Shown here in pieces: positions 1 through 8,575 of a stretch of 64,000 bases of DNA. The stretch covers positions 954,767 to 1,018,766 of the forward strand of contig FREU01000001.1 of assembly GCA_900143615.1 (NCBI GenBank), read 5' to 3'. The position numbers were made by a program, and so were the translations under genes. Under the pieces are notes generated by a model. That model searched no databases and was not told the DNA's origin. It saw only the letters and a list, made by a program, of their open reading frames with translations. Position 1 is the first letter of the stretch. Each line of letters starts with the position of its first letter. Source of the DNA: Rhodobacteraceae bacterium Alg231-30. GTDB lineage: Bacteria; Pseudomonadota; Alphaproteobacteria; Rhodobacterales; Rhodobacteraceae.

Positions 1-428
1 AATATGCCGCGCCGATGATGAAGGCGGCCACACAGGGCGCGATTGTGGTCACATCTTCAACGGCGGGGCAGTATGGCTATCCATACCGCGCGCCCTATTC
101 GGCGGCCAAATGGGCGGTCATCGGTCTGACCAAAACACTGGCGATGGAGTTGGGGCCGCATGGCGTGCGCGCCAATGTGATCTGTCCCGGAGCCGTGGAA
201 GGCCCGCGCATGGAAGGCGTTTTGGCACGCGAAGCTGCGGCCAAGGGCATGAGCCGCGACGCAGTCTATGACGGCTATGCCAGCGGCACCGCGATGGGAT
301 CGTTTATTGAAGGGCGTGACGTGGCCGAGATGGCGGCGTTTCTGGCGTCAGACGCGGCACGGCTGGTCAGCGGACAGGTGATCGCGGTGGACGGGTTTAC
401 GGTCAACCCCGACCCCAAGGTTGGCTAG
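1..428 (+). CDS. Short-chain dehydrogenase/reductase, C-terminal part (gene starts before the window)
   Basis: The reading frame is open from base 3, so the 5' end lies outside the window. What remains is the second half of a classical SDR: the serine region (IVVTSS), the catalytic Tyr-x-x-x-Lys as YSAAK, the VRANVICPG segment that normally follows it, and a C-terminal VSGQVIAVDGF that matches the usual SDR ending. The Rossmann GxxxGxG and NNAG motifs are not visible because they lie upstream. About 140 of the usual 250 residues are present. It is convergent with a GntR regulator whose stop is only a few bases away. Its position at the edge of a sugar-acid cluster suggests a sugar, lactone or sugar-acid substrate, but this is inference. 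Confidence 0.85.
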   Translation, partial: YAAPMMKAATQGAIVVTSSTAGQYGYPYRAPYSAAKWAVIGLTKTLAMELGPHGVRANVICPGAVEGPRMEGVLAREAAAKGMSRDAVYDGYASGTAMGSFIEGRDVAEMAAFLASDAARLVSGQVIAVDGFTVNPDPKVG

Positions 429-430
429 GC

Positions 431-1084
431 CTACAGGCCAGCCAACGCATGATCCAGTCCATTGGCTATATGCTGCTCAAGAATTCTGGCGGCTTTCTCA
501 CTGTCCCGTGCGAGAGCCGCTTCAAACATGGCCTGATGCTCGTCGATGGCGGCTTCGCCGCGATTATTGAGCACCAGCATTTGGTAGCGCAGGTATTTGT
601 CAAACAGGCTGGTATGTAGGTCCAACAGGTTGCGTGAGTTGCACGCGTGAATCAGAGCCTGATGGAATTCCCAGTCATAGCGTTTCCATGTTTCGATGAC
701 GGTCTGGTCACCCTCCTGCAGGCGTGTCTCCATCAGGTGTAGTTTGTGATGAGCGGCCACCAGATTGCCTTCCCATTCGGTGTCGCCGTTTTCGATGGAT
801 TGCTTGAGTGCATGGCATTCCAAAAGGATACGCAGATCGGCGATTTCGATGAGATCTTCTTTGGACACCTGGGTCACAAAGAAACCGCGTTGCTCTTCGG
901 CGGCGACGAATCCTTCGCTGGCGAGACGGTTCAGAGTTTCGCGCAGGGTGGAGACGCTGGCCGCATAACGCTGGCGTAAATCACTGAGCTTGAGCTTAGC
1001 GCCGGGGGCCAGATCCCCATAAATAATGTCGCGCTTGATCTGCTCGTGCGTGGAATAGGCGACTGTTTGCTGCGGCTGGGCCAT
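431..1084 (-). CDS. GntR-family transcriptional regulator with FCD ligand-binding domain
   Basis: A 217-residue DNA-binding regulator. Residues about 10-75 form the winged helix, with STLRETLNRLASEGFV as the recognition-helix and wing region. Residues about 85-210 are the all-helical FCD domain, with the acidic/histidine metal-site pattern (D and H in YDWEFHQAL, H in DEHQAMF, H in EQHIANG). FCD regulators usually respond to organic or sugar acids and sit beside their targets. It is transcribed away from the Gfo/Idh gene and first TRAP system, which makes those the likely targets. It is close in type to the regulator at 13155-13820. The ATG has only a weak Shine-Dalgarno. Confidence 0.88.
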   Translation of the reverse strand: MAQPQQTVAYSTHEQIKRDIIYGDLAPGAKLKLSDLRQRYAASVSTLRETLNRLASEGFVAAEEQRGFFVTQVSKEDLIEIADLRILLECHALKQSIENGDTEWEGNLVAAHHKLHLMETRLQEGDQTVIETWKRYDWEFHQALIHACNSRNLLDLHTSLFDKYLRYQMLVLNNRGEAAIDEHQAMFEAALARDSEKAARILEQHIANGLDHALAGL

Positions 1085-1299
1085 AGATGGATTTTTGCCT
1101 AAATACTGGAAGTTTGAGCCTTTTTATCATCGCAATGGACAATCCTCAATAACTGAGATTGTATGTAAATCATAAAAATATCATATATTATTGATTTTGT
1201 ATGCGAAGGTATGTAGCGTCCTTCGGAGCGTCACTGAGATGATTCCGCGCTGCCTCAAAAGAGGGGGCGCTCACACGGACCTTTGAGGAGAGAGCACGT
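1085..1299. promoter_or_regulatory. AT-rich divergent promoter region with TTGTATG direct repeats
   Basis: This 215-base spacer separates the GntR regulator from the divergent Gfo/Idh gene. Its middle (about 1150-1200) is much richer in A+T than the flanks. The heptamer TTGTATG occurs twice in the same orientation, at 1159-1165 and 1197-1203. GntR/FCD regulators often bind TTGTAT-type half-sites, so these are candidate operator halves. No clear -35/-10 pair was assigned. The Gfo/Idh start has GAGGAG at 1285-1290, nine bases from its ATG. Confidence 0.4.
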
Positions 1300-2385
1300 A
1301 TGAATCTGTCGACTATGGGACAACAAGCTGCAAGCGGCCGCACAACACTTCGGCTGGTTATTGCCGGTTTGGGATTGGTTGGCAGGCGGCACGCAAAGGT
1401 GATCAACGCAATGGCAGGGGCCGAGCTGGTGGCGATCGTCGATCCCAGCGCAGACGCCAAAGACTATGCCGCACAACACGGCATCGCATTGTTTGACAAT
1501 GTGCCTGACATGCTGGCGCAGATTACACCAGACGGGGTTGTGCTGGCCACGCCAACGCTACTGCACGTTCAACAGGGCTTTGACTGTGTGAATGCCGGTG
1601 TGCCGGTTCTGATTGAAAAGCCGCTGGCAGACAGTGTCGAGAAAGCCGGGCCGCTGGTCGCGGCTGCCGAGGCGGCCGGCGTGCCCATTCTGGTCGGTCA
1701 CCACCGTCGGCACAATCCTCTGATCCGCAAGGCTCACGATTTGATCTCACAAGGTCATATTGGGGATGTGCGGGCCGTGCATTCGACCTGTTGGTTCTAC
1801 AAGCCTGACAGCTATTTTGAAGAAGCCGAATGGCGCAAGCAAAAGGGCGCGGGCCCGATTTCGGTCAATCTGGTGCATGATGTGGACCTGATCCGCCATC
1901 TGTGTGGCGAAGTGATCAGCGTTCAGGCGCAGGCAGCCCCTTCAGTGCGCGGTTTTGACAATGAAGATGTGGGCGCGGCGGTGATGAAATTTGCCAACGG
2001 CGCGATTGGCACGATCACCGTATCCGACAGCATCGTGTCACCGTGGAGCTGGGAGCTGACGTCGCGGGAATACCCGATTTATCCCGCCACACCCGAGAGT
2101 TGCTATAAGATCGGCGGTAGCGAAGGGGCATTGTCGGTGCCTGACCTGACGGTCTGGAATCACAAGGATCAACGCAACTGGTGGACGCCAATTTCCGGCA
2201 CCTCTGTACCTTGCGAGGGCTCGGACCCTCTGATCAATCAAATGGAGCATTTTGCGGCCGTTATCCAAGGCCTTGAGCAGCCCTTGGTGTCAGGAGCGGA
2301 AGGGCTGAAAACGCTAGCCGTGGTTGAGGCCATCCAAACCGCCGCCAGCACCGGAGAAACTGTACGCCTTGATCCCAAAGCTTAG
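1300..2385 (+). CDS. Gfo/Idh/MocA-family NAD(P)-dependent oxidoreductase
   Basis: A 361-residue soluble dehydrogenase. After about 17 extra N-terminal residues the Rossmann fold starts with LRLVIAGLGLVGRRHA (GxGxxG), then an acidic strand end (VAIVDPS) suited to NAD. The family signature EKP (VLIEKPLADS) lies near residue 108 and supplies the conserved lysine, and GHHRRHNP follows. The C-terminal half is the alpha/beta substrate domain. Family members oxidise or reduce inositols, sugars and sugar acids. It is the first gene of a run leading into the TRAP system that starts 148 bases downstream, so it probably acts on the imported compound. The substrate cannot be read from sequence. Confidence 0.88.
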   Translation: MNLSTMGQQAASGRTTLRLVIAGLGLVGRRHAKVINAMAGAELVAIVDPSADAKDYAAQHGIALFDNVPDMLAQITPDGVVLATPTLLHVQQGFDCVNAGVPVLIEKPLADSVEKAGPLVAAAEAAGVPILVGHHRRHNPLIRKAHDLISQGHIGDVRAVHSTCWFYKPDSYFEEAEWRKQKGAGPISVNLVHDVDLIRHLCGEVISVQAQAAPSVRGFDNEDVGAAVMKFANGAIGTITVSDSIVSPWSWELTSREYPIYPATPESCYKIGGSEGALSVPDLTVWNHKDQRNWWTPISGTSVPCEGSDPLINQMEHFAAVIQGLEQPLVSGAEGLKTLAVVEAIQTAASTGETVRLDPKA

Positions 2386-2397
2386 GAGAGCTTTGGG
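2374..2397 (+). terminator. Perfect hairpin spanning the Gfo/Idh stop codon
   Basis: CCCAAAGCT (2374-2382) pairs perfectly with AGCTTTGGG (2389-2397) around a six-base loop that contains the TAG stop (2383-2385). No T-run follows, so it is not a classical intrinsic terminator. It may protect the upstream mRNA 3' end or weaken read-through into the TRAP genes. The 2386-2533 spacer holds no other gene. Confidence 0.45.
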
Positions 2398-2533
2398 CAT
2401 GCGGCTCATCTCATGGCTGCGCGCCGCCCCATGTCCGCGGGCGCATGACAGTTCGTAAATGTTGGACGTGTAGTGCCAATTTTTAAACCCTCGGCACGCT
2501 TTTGTGCCCTTTTCAGATCTAGGGAGGAACCTA

Positions 2534-3544
2534 ATGATCACTAAATTCTCACGTCGGACTGCAATGTCCATTCTGTTCGCTGCTGGTGTTGTCGCCGGAG
2601 CAGCCGCGCCGAGCTATGCAGCTGACAAAATCGTACTCCGCTTGGCCACATCCGGCTCTGAGTCCGACATTCGCTCGATCTCGATGCTGGAAGGTTTTGC
2701 GCCGCTGGTCGAGGATTTTGCCGACTACAAGCCTAGCTACAACGGCACGATCTTTGCCCAAAACACCGAGCTGGACGCGATTTCACGCGGCAACCTTGAG
2801 ATGTCGATCGCTTCGGCTCAGGAGCTGACGCAGTTCTTCCCAGAGTTCTCGGTCTTTGCCGCCGGATACGTGCATCAGGACGCTGCCCATCAGGTGGCCG
2901 TGTTTAACGCACCACTGATGGATCAGTACAAAGAGATGGCCGAAGAGCAGCTGGGCATTAAGCTGTTGGAGGTGTTCTATCTGGGCAACCGCCACGTCAA
3001 CCTGCGCCAGTCCAAAGACGAGCTAACCGTGACCACGCCTGCGGATTTGGCGGGTGTGAACCTGCGGATGCCTGGCACCGACAGCTGGCAGTTCCTTGGC
3101 GCGTCGCTGGGCGCATCGCCAACACCGTTGGCGTTTGCCGAAGTATACACGGGGCTTTCTACGGGCGCTGTAGATGGTCAAGACAACCCGCTGCCCACGA
3201 CTGTGGATAAGAAATTCTATGAGGTGACCAAACAGGTTGTGCTGACCTCACACCTTGTGGATCTGAACTATGTGGTGATCGGCAAAGCTGTCTGGGACGG
3301 TCTTACACCCGAGCAGCAGGACGCCGTGCAAGAAGGTCTCAAGGCCGCTGCCGCGATCAACATGGAAAAGCAGATCGAGCAGGAAACCAGCCTTGTCTCG
3401 TTCTTGGAAAGCGAAGGTCTGGATGTGTATGAGCCTGATCTGACAGCCTTCCGCGCGCATGTGCAGCAGCAATATGTTGGCTCGGAATTTGCGCAGGCCT
3501 GGCCCGAGGGCATTCTGGAGCAAATCAACGCTGTTGGAAACTAA
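2534..3544 (+). CDS. TRAP transporter substrate-binding protein, DctP family
   Basis: The periplasmic binding component of a tripartite (TRAP) importer, 336 residues. The start is the ATG after AGGGAGGA (2521-2528) rather than an in-frame upstream codon at 2504. The N-terminus is a signal peptide (hydrophobic AMSILFAAGVVAGAA, likely cleavage after SYA), with SRRTAM just before it that resembles a twin-arginine motif. The mature protein has the DctP pattern, including the Arg-containing VNLRMPGTDSW, in which the arginine normally binds the substrate carboxylate, and YTGLSTGAVDGQDNP. It is followed by its small and large membrane subunits. The substrate is probably a sugar acid or other carboxylate, from family and context. 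Confidence 0.92.
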   Translation: MITKFSRRTAMSILFAAGVVAGAAAPSYAADKIVLRLATSGSESDIRSISMLEGFAPLVEDFADYKPSYNGTIFAQNTELDAISRGNLEMSIASAQELTQFFPEFSVFAAGYVHQDAAHQVAVFNAPLMDQYKEMAEEQLGIKLLEVFYLGNRHVNLRQSKDELTVTTPADLAGVNLRMPGTDSWQFLGASLGASPTPLAFAEVYTGLSTGAVDGQDNPLPTTVDKKFYEVTKQVVLTSHLVDLNYVVIGKAVWDGLTPEQQDAVQEGLKAAAAINMEKQIEQETSLVSFLESEGLDVYEPDLTAFRAHVQQQYVGSEFAQAWPEGILEQINAVGN

Positions 3545-3569
3545 GCCAAGCTAAAGGAGCCACAGGAGA

Positions 3570-4136
3570 ATGGGAATGAAACGAATAGCAATCTTATTCA
3601 CCCGTGGCGCCGAAGGTGTCGCCGCGGCCATGCTCGCGGCGATGTTCATTACATTTCTGCTACAGATTTTCTCGCGTTACGTTTTGCAAACGCCGTTTAA
3701 CTGGACGATTGAGCTGTGTTTGATCCTTTGGGTTTGGATCGTATTTTTTGGCTGTGCCTTTGTGGTGCGCGACCGCGATCACGTCACCTTTGATATCTTT
3801 TATCTGGCAGCGCCTGCCAAAATCCGCCGCATTCTGGCTCTTATTTCGGCCTTGGCGATTGTGGCGGCGATGGTGTGGTCGTTTTTGCCCACATGGGACT
3901 ACATCGACTGGATGAAAATCCGCAAGACGGCCTCGGTGCGCAACCCGCTGGACGGGCAGAAAATCCCGCTACGCACGATCTTCTCGATTTACGCGGTGTT
4001 CATGGTGGCGGTGGTGTTGCGTTATGCGTGGAGGTTTGTCGATACGTTGCGCAATGGGCCGCACGATGAGGATCACGAAAAGATCAATCACGAGAAAGAA
4101 AACCCTGCAATCCGGCATGGAGATGACGTCGTATGA
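3570..4136 (+). CDS. TRAP transporter small permease, DctQ family
   Basis: The four-helix integral membrane subunit of the TRAP importer, 188 residues. Hydrophobic helices lie near residues 18-40, 50-72, 90-112 and 133-152. The conserved DctQ region FNWTIELCLILWVWIVFFGCAF follows the first helix. Two ATGs are possible: 3570 (AAAGGAG ten bases upstream) or 3576 (AGGAG seven bases upstream). The C-terminal tail is charged and cytoplasmic. It lies 25 bases after the binding protein and overlaps the large permease by four bases (ATGA), so the two permease subunits are probably translationally coupled. Confidence 0.92.
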   Translation: MGMKRIAILFTRGAEGVAAAMLAAMFITFLLQIFSRYVLQTPFNWTIELCLILWVWIVFFGCAFVVRDRDHVTFDIFYLAAPAKIRRILALISALAIVAAMVWSFLPTWDYIDWMKIRKTASVRNPLDGQKIPLRTIFSIYAVFMVAVVLRYAWRFVDTLRNGPHDEDHEKINHEKENPAIRHGDDVV

Positions 4137-5428
4137 GCCTTGAACTATCCCTGATGCTGATCACGCTGTTTGGCCTTGCCGGTATCGGCACGCCAGTTGG
4201 CTATGCGATCATTATTTCCTGTCTGGTCTATCTTGGATTGGGTGGCTTTGACATTGCGTTGGCGGGCGAAAAGATCATCCAAGGCCTGTTTGGCAACTTT
4301 ATCCTATTGGCGGTTCCTCTGTTTATTGTGGCCGCTAACATCATGAATGCAGGCACAATTTCGGATCGCTTGCTGAACTTCTGCGTCGCCGTTGTGGGCC
4401 GTTTCAAAGGTGGTTTGGGCCATGTGAACGTGGTCGCTTCGCTGATCTTTTCGGGCATGTCAGGCTCGGCGGTGGCGGATGCGGCGGGGATCGGCAAGAT
4501 CATCATCCAGATGATGACCAAAGACGGGCGCTACACGCCCGGGTATGCCGCCGCGCTGACGGCAGCAACCGCCACCATTGGGCCGATCATTCCGCCCTCT
4601 ATCCCGATGGTGCTTTATGCGGTGGTGTCAGATCAGTCGATTGGTTCGCTGTTTCTGGCAGGCATTGTGCCAGGCCTTTTGATGGGGGCGGTGCTGATGG
4701 CGATGAACGGCTATCTGGCGCGCAAACGCGGGTTTGCCATGGAAGCTCCAGTGCCATTGCGCGCGCTGCCACGCGTGACCGCAAACGCGTTCCCAGCGTT
4801 GTTGATGCCGGTGATCCTGCTCTATGGCATCTATGGCGGGGTGACGACACCCACCGAGGCGGCGGCGGTCGCAGCGCTCTATGCGCTGATCCTTGCAGGG
4901 CTGTTTTACCGCGCTCTCAGCCTCAAGGCGCTGTACACCATCTTTGTCGAAAGTGCTCGGTCTTCGGCGGCGGTCGGTTTGGTGATTGGCGGCGCACTGA
5001 TCCTGAACTTTGTGGTGATCAGCGAAGGCATTCCCGCCAAATTGTCCGCGTTTCTGGCCGCATATGAGATGTCGCCGATCATGTTCCTATTGGGCGTCAA
5101 CCTGCTGGTTCTGCTGCTGGGGTGTGTGCTGGATTCAACCACCATCATTTTGGTGATTATCCCGTTGTTCATTCCGGCCTGTCAGGACATGGGGATTGAT
5201 CTGATCCACTTTGGTGTGCTGGTAGTGGTAAATTCGATGATCGGTTTGATAACCCCGCCTTATGGGATCTTGCTGTTTGTGATCAATGCGGTGACCGATA
5301 TCCCGCTCAGGGAAATCATTCGCGAGGTCTGGGTCTTCCTGCTGGTGTTGTTGGGGGCGCTGCTGTTGATGGTGTTCCAGCCAGGCATCGTGCTGTGGCT
5401 GCCACGCATGTTTGGCTATGGCGGCTGA
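4133..5428 (+). CDS. TRAP transporter large permease, DctM family
   Basis: The transport subunit, 431 residues and about 12 membrane helices, the usual length. Recognisable family segments are AVPLFIVAANIMNAG, SGMSGSAVADAAGIG, TAATATIGPIIPPSIPMV, GVTTPTEAAAVAALYAL and LITPPYGILLFV. These belong to the sodium-coupled DctM/IT superfamily fold. It starts inside the end of the small permease gene (ATGA overlap) and is followed directly by a strong intrinsic terminator, so it closes the operon that begins with the binding protein or with the Gfo/Idh gene. Confidence 0.94.
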   Translation: MSLELSLMLITLFGLAGIGTPVGYAIIISCLVYLGLGGFDIALAGEKIIQGLFGNFILLAVPLFIVAANIMNAGTISDRLLNFCVAVVGRFKGGLGHVNVVASLIFSGMSGSAVADAAGIGKIIIQMMTKDGRYTPGYAAALTAATATIGPIIPPSIPMVLYAVVSDQSIGSLFLAGIVPGLLMGAVLMAMNGYLARKRGFAMEAPVPLRALPRVTANAFPALLMPVILLYGIYGGVTTPTEAAAVAALYALILAGLFYRALSLKALYTIFVESARSSAAVGLVIGGALILNFVVISEGIPAKLSAFLAAYEMSPIMFLLGVNLLVLLLGCVLDSTTIILVIIPLFIPACQDMGIDLIHFGVLVVVNSMIGLITPPYGILLFVINAVTDIPLREIIREVWVFLLVLLGALLLMVFQPGIVLWLPRMFGYGG

Positions 5429-5450
5429 TCAGGGCATATTACGACACGGT

Positions 5451-5474
5451 AAAGGGGGCTGCGGCCCCCTTTTG
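5451..5474 (+). terminator. Intrinsic terminator after the first TRAP operon
   Basis: AAAGGGGGC pairs with GCCCCCTTT around the loop TGCG and runs into a short T tract. The A-stem/T-tail symmetry lets it serve both the TRAP operon on the + strand and the convergent GntR gene on the - strand. Confidence 0.85.
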
Positions 5475-5486
5475 CTTGGGGGGCCT

Positions 5487-6218
5487 TCAGATGTCGCCGA
5501 AGGTCTCGCGAACCTGATCCCATGCGTCCCGGAGGTGTTTTCTGAGTGCCGCTTCAGCAGCATCGGGATCACGCATCAGAATGGCGTCACATATCGCCTT
5601 GTGAGATTGATGGTTGATGGCATTGCGCGCAGGCAAGCGCGGCATGCGTGACCATTGCGGGGCCAACCATTCGGTATAGGCTCTGTGGATCGCAGGCAGC
5701 ACCGGATTGTGTGGGATGTCATAAAGGATCGCGTGAAACGCCATATCGGTCTCATAAAACCGACGGCTGTCCTCAATCGCTTTGCCGTTGGCCTCAAGGG
5801 CGCTCAACAGGGCGGCGATGTCGTCCTTGCTGGCGTCTTGGGCGGCTTGTCGTACCAAAGAGGCTTCGACCATGGTGCGAGTGTCAAACAGGTTTTTGAT
5901 CCCGTCGGGCTGACCAAGCAGACGACCAACCACACTATCGAGGGTCTCCATCGCGGTATCAAAGCTGGGTTTTTGCACAACGGGACGAAAGCGCGGCTTG
6001 GCGTCCACCAGACCTTTGGCGGCCAGTGCGAGCACAGTTTCACGCACCACTGTGCGGCTCACGCCATAGGTCTGCACAATCTCGCGCTCCGGTGGCAGGG
6101 TGTCACCTTCCTTGAGGTCTCCGCGACGGATCATACCTTCAAAGACGCGAAACAGACCGTCTGCGGCGCGTTCTGAAGGCTTAGGGGCTGTCGCCTTGTC
6201 AGGCGTGGATGATGTCAT
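5487..6218 (-). CDS. GntR-family regulator, FadR/ExuR-like (FCD domain)
   Basis: A regulator of 243 residues. The ATG at 6218 is chosen because TGGAAG lies just upstream; an in-frame TTG exists at 6230. Residues about 17-85 are the winged helix, with the FadR-type GDTLPPEREIVQTYGVSRTVVRETV. Residues about 95-235 are the FCD domain with metal-site residues in TDMAFHAIL, NHQSHKAIC and LRKHLRD. FadR/ExuR/UxuR-type proteins bind TGGTnnnACCA palindromes, and such a site lies in the divergent promoter at 6353-6367 and again upstream of two other operons. It is therefore the best candidate for the regulator of the sugar-acid regulon, repressing until a pathway intermediate binds. Confidence 0.88.
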   Translation of the reverse strand: MTSSTPDKATAPKPSERAADGLFRVFEGMIRRGDLKEGDTLPPEREIVQTYGVSRTVVRETVLALAAKGLVDAKPRFRPVVQKPSFDTAMETLDSVVGRLLGQPDGIKNLFDTRTMVEASLVRQAAQDASKDDIAALLSALEANGKAIEDSRRFYETDMAFHAILYDIPHNPVLPAIHRAYTEWLAPQWSRMPRLPARNAINHQSHKAICDAILMRDPDAAEAALRKHLRDAWDQVRETFGDI

Positions 6219-6352
6219 CGAAGCTTCCAAATCGGTCTTGCCATTTCATGGCTGTGGTACGCCTCACGGCGCGAGGCGCAAGTGAGGCGTCGCGTCGCGT
6301 GGAGATTCTTTTAAGTTGACAACATTCAAAATCTGCGGTGTTTCTGAATGTG

Positions 6353-6367
6353 TTTGGTCATACCAAA
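6353..6367. promoter_or_regulatory. GntR/FadR-type operator palindrome, copy 1
   Basis: TTTGGTCATACCAAA is a perfect 6-3-6 palindrome lying about 70 bases before the ATG of the cycloisomerase operon (6438) and 135 bases before the divergent GntR start (6218). It fits the TGGTnnnACCA consensus known for FadR-subfamily regulators. Copies with one change each occur at 12180-12194 and 13929-13943. Confidence 0.75.
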
Positions 6368-6437
6368 ACAGGTTTTGGCGCGGTTTTCAAGCTTTCGGCA
6401 CAAAACGCGCCGCTTTGATGAGTCTTGGGGGAGATGT

Positions 6438-7538
6438 ATGAGCACTATTGCGAAAATTTCGGTGCGCGTGTTTGACGTGCCGCTGGCTGAAGTTTTGACG
6501 GACGCAAAGCACGGCGATCACACGCATTTTGAATTGATCACCGCGACGGTTCAGCTGGCTGATGGGCGCGAAGGAACCGGATACACCTATACGGGCGGCA
6601 AAGGCGGACGCGCGATTGCGGCGATGATCGAACATGATCTCACGCCGTTTTTGGTCGGACAAGACGGCGCCGAGGTTGAAGCCTTATATGAGGCGATGCA
6701 GTGGCATGTGCACTATGTGGCACGCGGCGGGATCGCCTCATTTGCTATATCGGCGATAGATATTGCGCTGTGGGATCTGCGCTGTCGCGCCGCAAATCAA
6801 CCGCTTTGGGAGATGGTTGGCGGGGCATCAGATCGCTGCAAAGCCTATGCCGGTGGCATTGATCTAAACTTTGATTTACCCAAACTCTTGCGCTCGATCC
6901 AAGGCTATTTGGATCGCGGACACAACGGGGTTAAAATCAAGATTGGCCAACCCACGTTGGCCCAAGACGTCGAGCGCATCGCCGCAGTACGTGCGTTGAT
7001 CGGGCCGGATGTGGCCTTTATGGTCGACGCAAACTATTCGATGAGCGTGCCGCAAGCGATAGAGGCCGCCGAAGCCTTCAAACCTTACGACATCCTGTGG
7101 TTTGAAGAGCCGACGATCCCCGAACACTACAAAGGATTTGGCGAGATCGCCCGTGCCACAGGTATGCCATTGGCGATGGGGGAGAACCTGCACACCCTAC
7201 ATGAATTTGAATATGCCTTTGAGGATGCCGCGCTCAGCTTCATTCAACCGGATGCCAGCAATTGCGGCGGTATCACCGGATGGATGCAGGTGGCTGAGTT
7301 GTCGCGCCAGCATGACATTCCGGTTTGCAGCCACGGCATGCAGGAGCTGCACGTCAGCCTTGTGTCAGCCCAGCCCAACGGCGGCTGGCTCGAGGTGCAT
7401 TCTTTTCCAATTGATGACTACACAAAACGGCCTTTGGTGATCGAGGATCACATGGCTGTCGCGCCCAATACCCCCGGCATCGGGGTCGAGTTTGATTGGG
7501 CCAAACTCCAATCCGCACATGAGGACATGCACAGATGA
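6438..7538 (+). CDS. Enolase-superfamily enzyme, 3,6-anhydro-L-galactonate cycloisomerase-like
   Basis: A 366-residue mandelate-racemase-subgroup enzyme. The start at 6438 follows a GGGGGA site; the upstream in-frame extension from 6348 overlaps the operator and is unlikely. The catalytic set is complete: Lys166 and Lys168 in VKIKIG, Asp197 and Asn199 in VDANY, Glu223/224 in WFEEP, Glu249 in MGEN and His299 in CSHGMQELH. Segments such as [17 protein letters not shown] and [12 protein letters not shown] match, from memory, the Vibrio cycloisomerase that turns 3,6-anhydro-L-galactonate into 2-keto-3-deoxy-L-galactonate. The recalled match is strong but unverified, and related dehydratases act on other sugar acids. 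It overlaps the next gene by four bases. Confidence 0.8.
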   Translation: MSTIAKISVRVFDVPLAEVLTDAKHGDHTHFELITATVQLADGREGTGYTYTGGKGGRAIAAMIEHDLTPFLVGQDGAEVEALYEAMQWHVHYVARGGIASFAISAIDIALWDLRCRAANQPLWEMVGGASDRCKAYAGGIDLNFDLPKLLRSIQGYLDRGHNGVKIKIGQPTLAQDVERIAAVRALIGPDVAFMVDANYSMSVPQAIEAAEAFKPYDILWFEEPTIPEHYKGFGEIARATGMPLAMGENLHTLHEFEYAFEDAALSFIQPDASNCGGITGWMQVAELSRQHDIPVCSHGMQELHVSLVSAQPNGGWLEVHSFPIDDYTKRPLVIEDHMAVAPNTPGIGVEFDWAKLQSAHEDMHR

Positions 7539-8575
7539 GTACCCAGACGATTACCGCCGCCTTTTATCGCGGCGACAAGAACTTTGCCGTTGAAACCACC
7601 GAAGCGGCTGCGCCCAAGGCGGGCGAGGCGCGCATCCGCATTGCCTATTGCGGAATTTGCGGCACCGACATGCATGTCTATCACGGCAATATGGACGCGC
7701 GGGTTGGGCTAAACCGCGTTGTCGGCCACGAGATGTCCGGCGTGGTTGAAAGCGTTGGCGACGGCGTCGGCAATGTGTCGGTTGGTCAAAAGGTTGTGGT
7801 GCGTCCGCTGGATCACTGCGGCGATTGTCCCGCCTGCAATCGCGGGCATCAGCATATTTGCCAGAACCTGAAATTCCTTGGGTTGGACACCGATGGCGCC
7901 ATGCAAGAGCTGTGGACCGTGCCCGCCCATACGCTGCATGTGCTGGATGATAATCTGCGTATGGATCATGCGGCTTTGATCGAACCTGTGGCTGTGGCGT
8001 GTCACGATGTGCGCCTGTCCGGTCTGACCAAAGGCGAGGATGTGGTTGTCATCGGTGGTGGCCCGATTGGGGTGCTTGTCGCCATGGTGGCGCGCGATGC
8101 GGGTGGCAATGTGGTGATTTCCGAGGTCAATCCAAACCGCCTGGCGATTGCGCAAAAACTCGGTTTTGACACGGTGAACCCTGCTGACGAAGATTTGGCG
8201 GCGGTGATTAACGCGCGCACCGGCGACAAGGGCGCGGATGTGGTGTTTGAAGTCTCGGGTACTCAGCCCGGCGTGGATGCCATGACAGCCGTGGCCGCCA
8301 CGCGCGCGCGCATTGTGATGGTCGCCATTCACGCCACCAAACCGCAGATTGATCTGTTTCAGTTTTTCTGGCGCGAACTCAAACTAATTGGTGCGCGGGT
8401 CTATGAGCCGGAAGATTACGAAAAGGCGATTGCGGTGATTGCTTCGGGGGGCGTGGATGCCGACACGATGATTACGGATGTCAGCCCGCTGTCGGACATT
8501 CAGGCCGCTTTTGAAGCGCTGGATCGCAGCCCGACCGCCATGAAGAGCTTGATTAAAGTAGGAAAAGACCAATGA
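7535..8575 (+). CDS. Zinc-dependent medium-chain dehydrogenase (sorbitol/threonine dehydrogenase-like)
   Basis: A 346-residue MDR enzyme. The catalytic zinc ligands are Cys42 in GICGTD and His65/Glu66 in VVGHE. The structural zinc is bound by four cysteines (96, 99, 102, 110) in [16 protein letters not shown]. The nucleotide site is [12 protein letters not shown], followed by an acidic residue (SEVN) that favours NAD. It is translationally coupled at both ends by ATGA overlaps, to the cycloisomerase upstream and the SDR downstream. With the SDR it could carry out an oxidation/reduction pair that inverts a hydroxyl of a 2-keto-3-deoxy sugar acid. Direction and substrate are inference. Confidence 0.88.
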   Translation: MSTQTITAAFYRGDKNFAVETTEAAAPKAGEARIRIAYCGICGTDMHVYHGNMDARVGLNRVVGHEMSGVVESVGDGVGNVSVGQKVVVRPLDHCGDCPACNRGHQHICQNLKFLGLDTDGAMQELWTVPAHTLHVLDDNLRMDHAALIEPVAVACHDVRLSGLTKGEDVVVIGGGPIGVLVAMVARDAGGNVVISEVNPNRLAIAQKLGFDTVNPADEDLAAVINARTGDKGADVVFEVSGTQPGVDAMTAVAATRARIVMVAIHATKPQIDLFQFFWRELKLIGARVYEPEDYEKAIAVIASGGVDADTMITDVSPLSDIQAAFEALDRSPTAMKSLIKVGKDQ

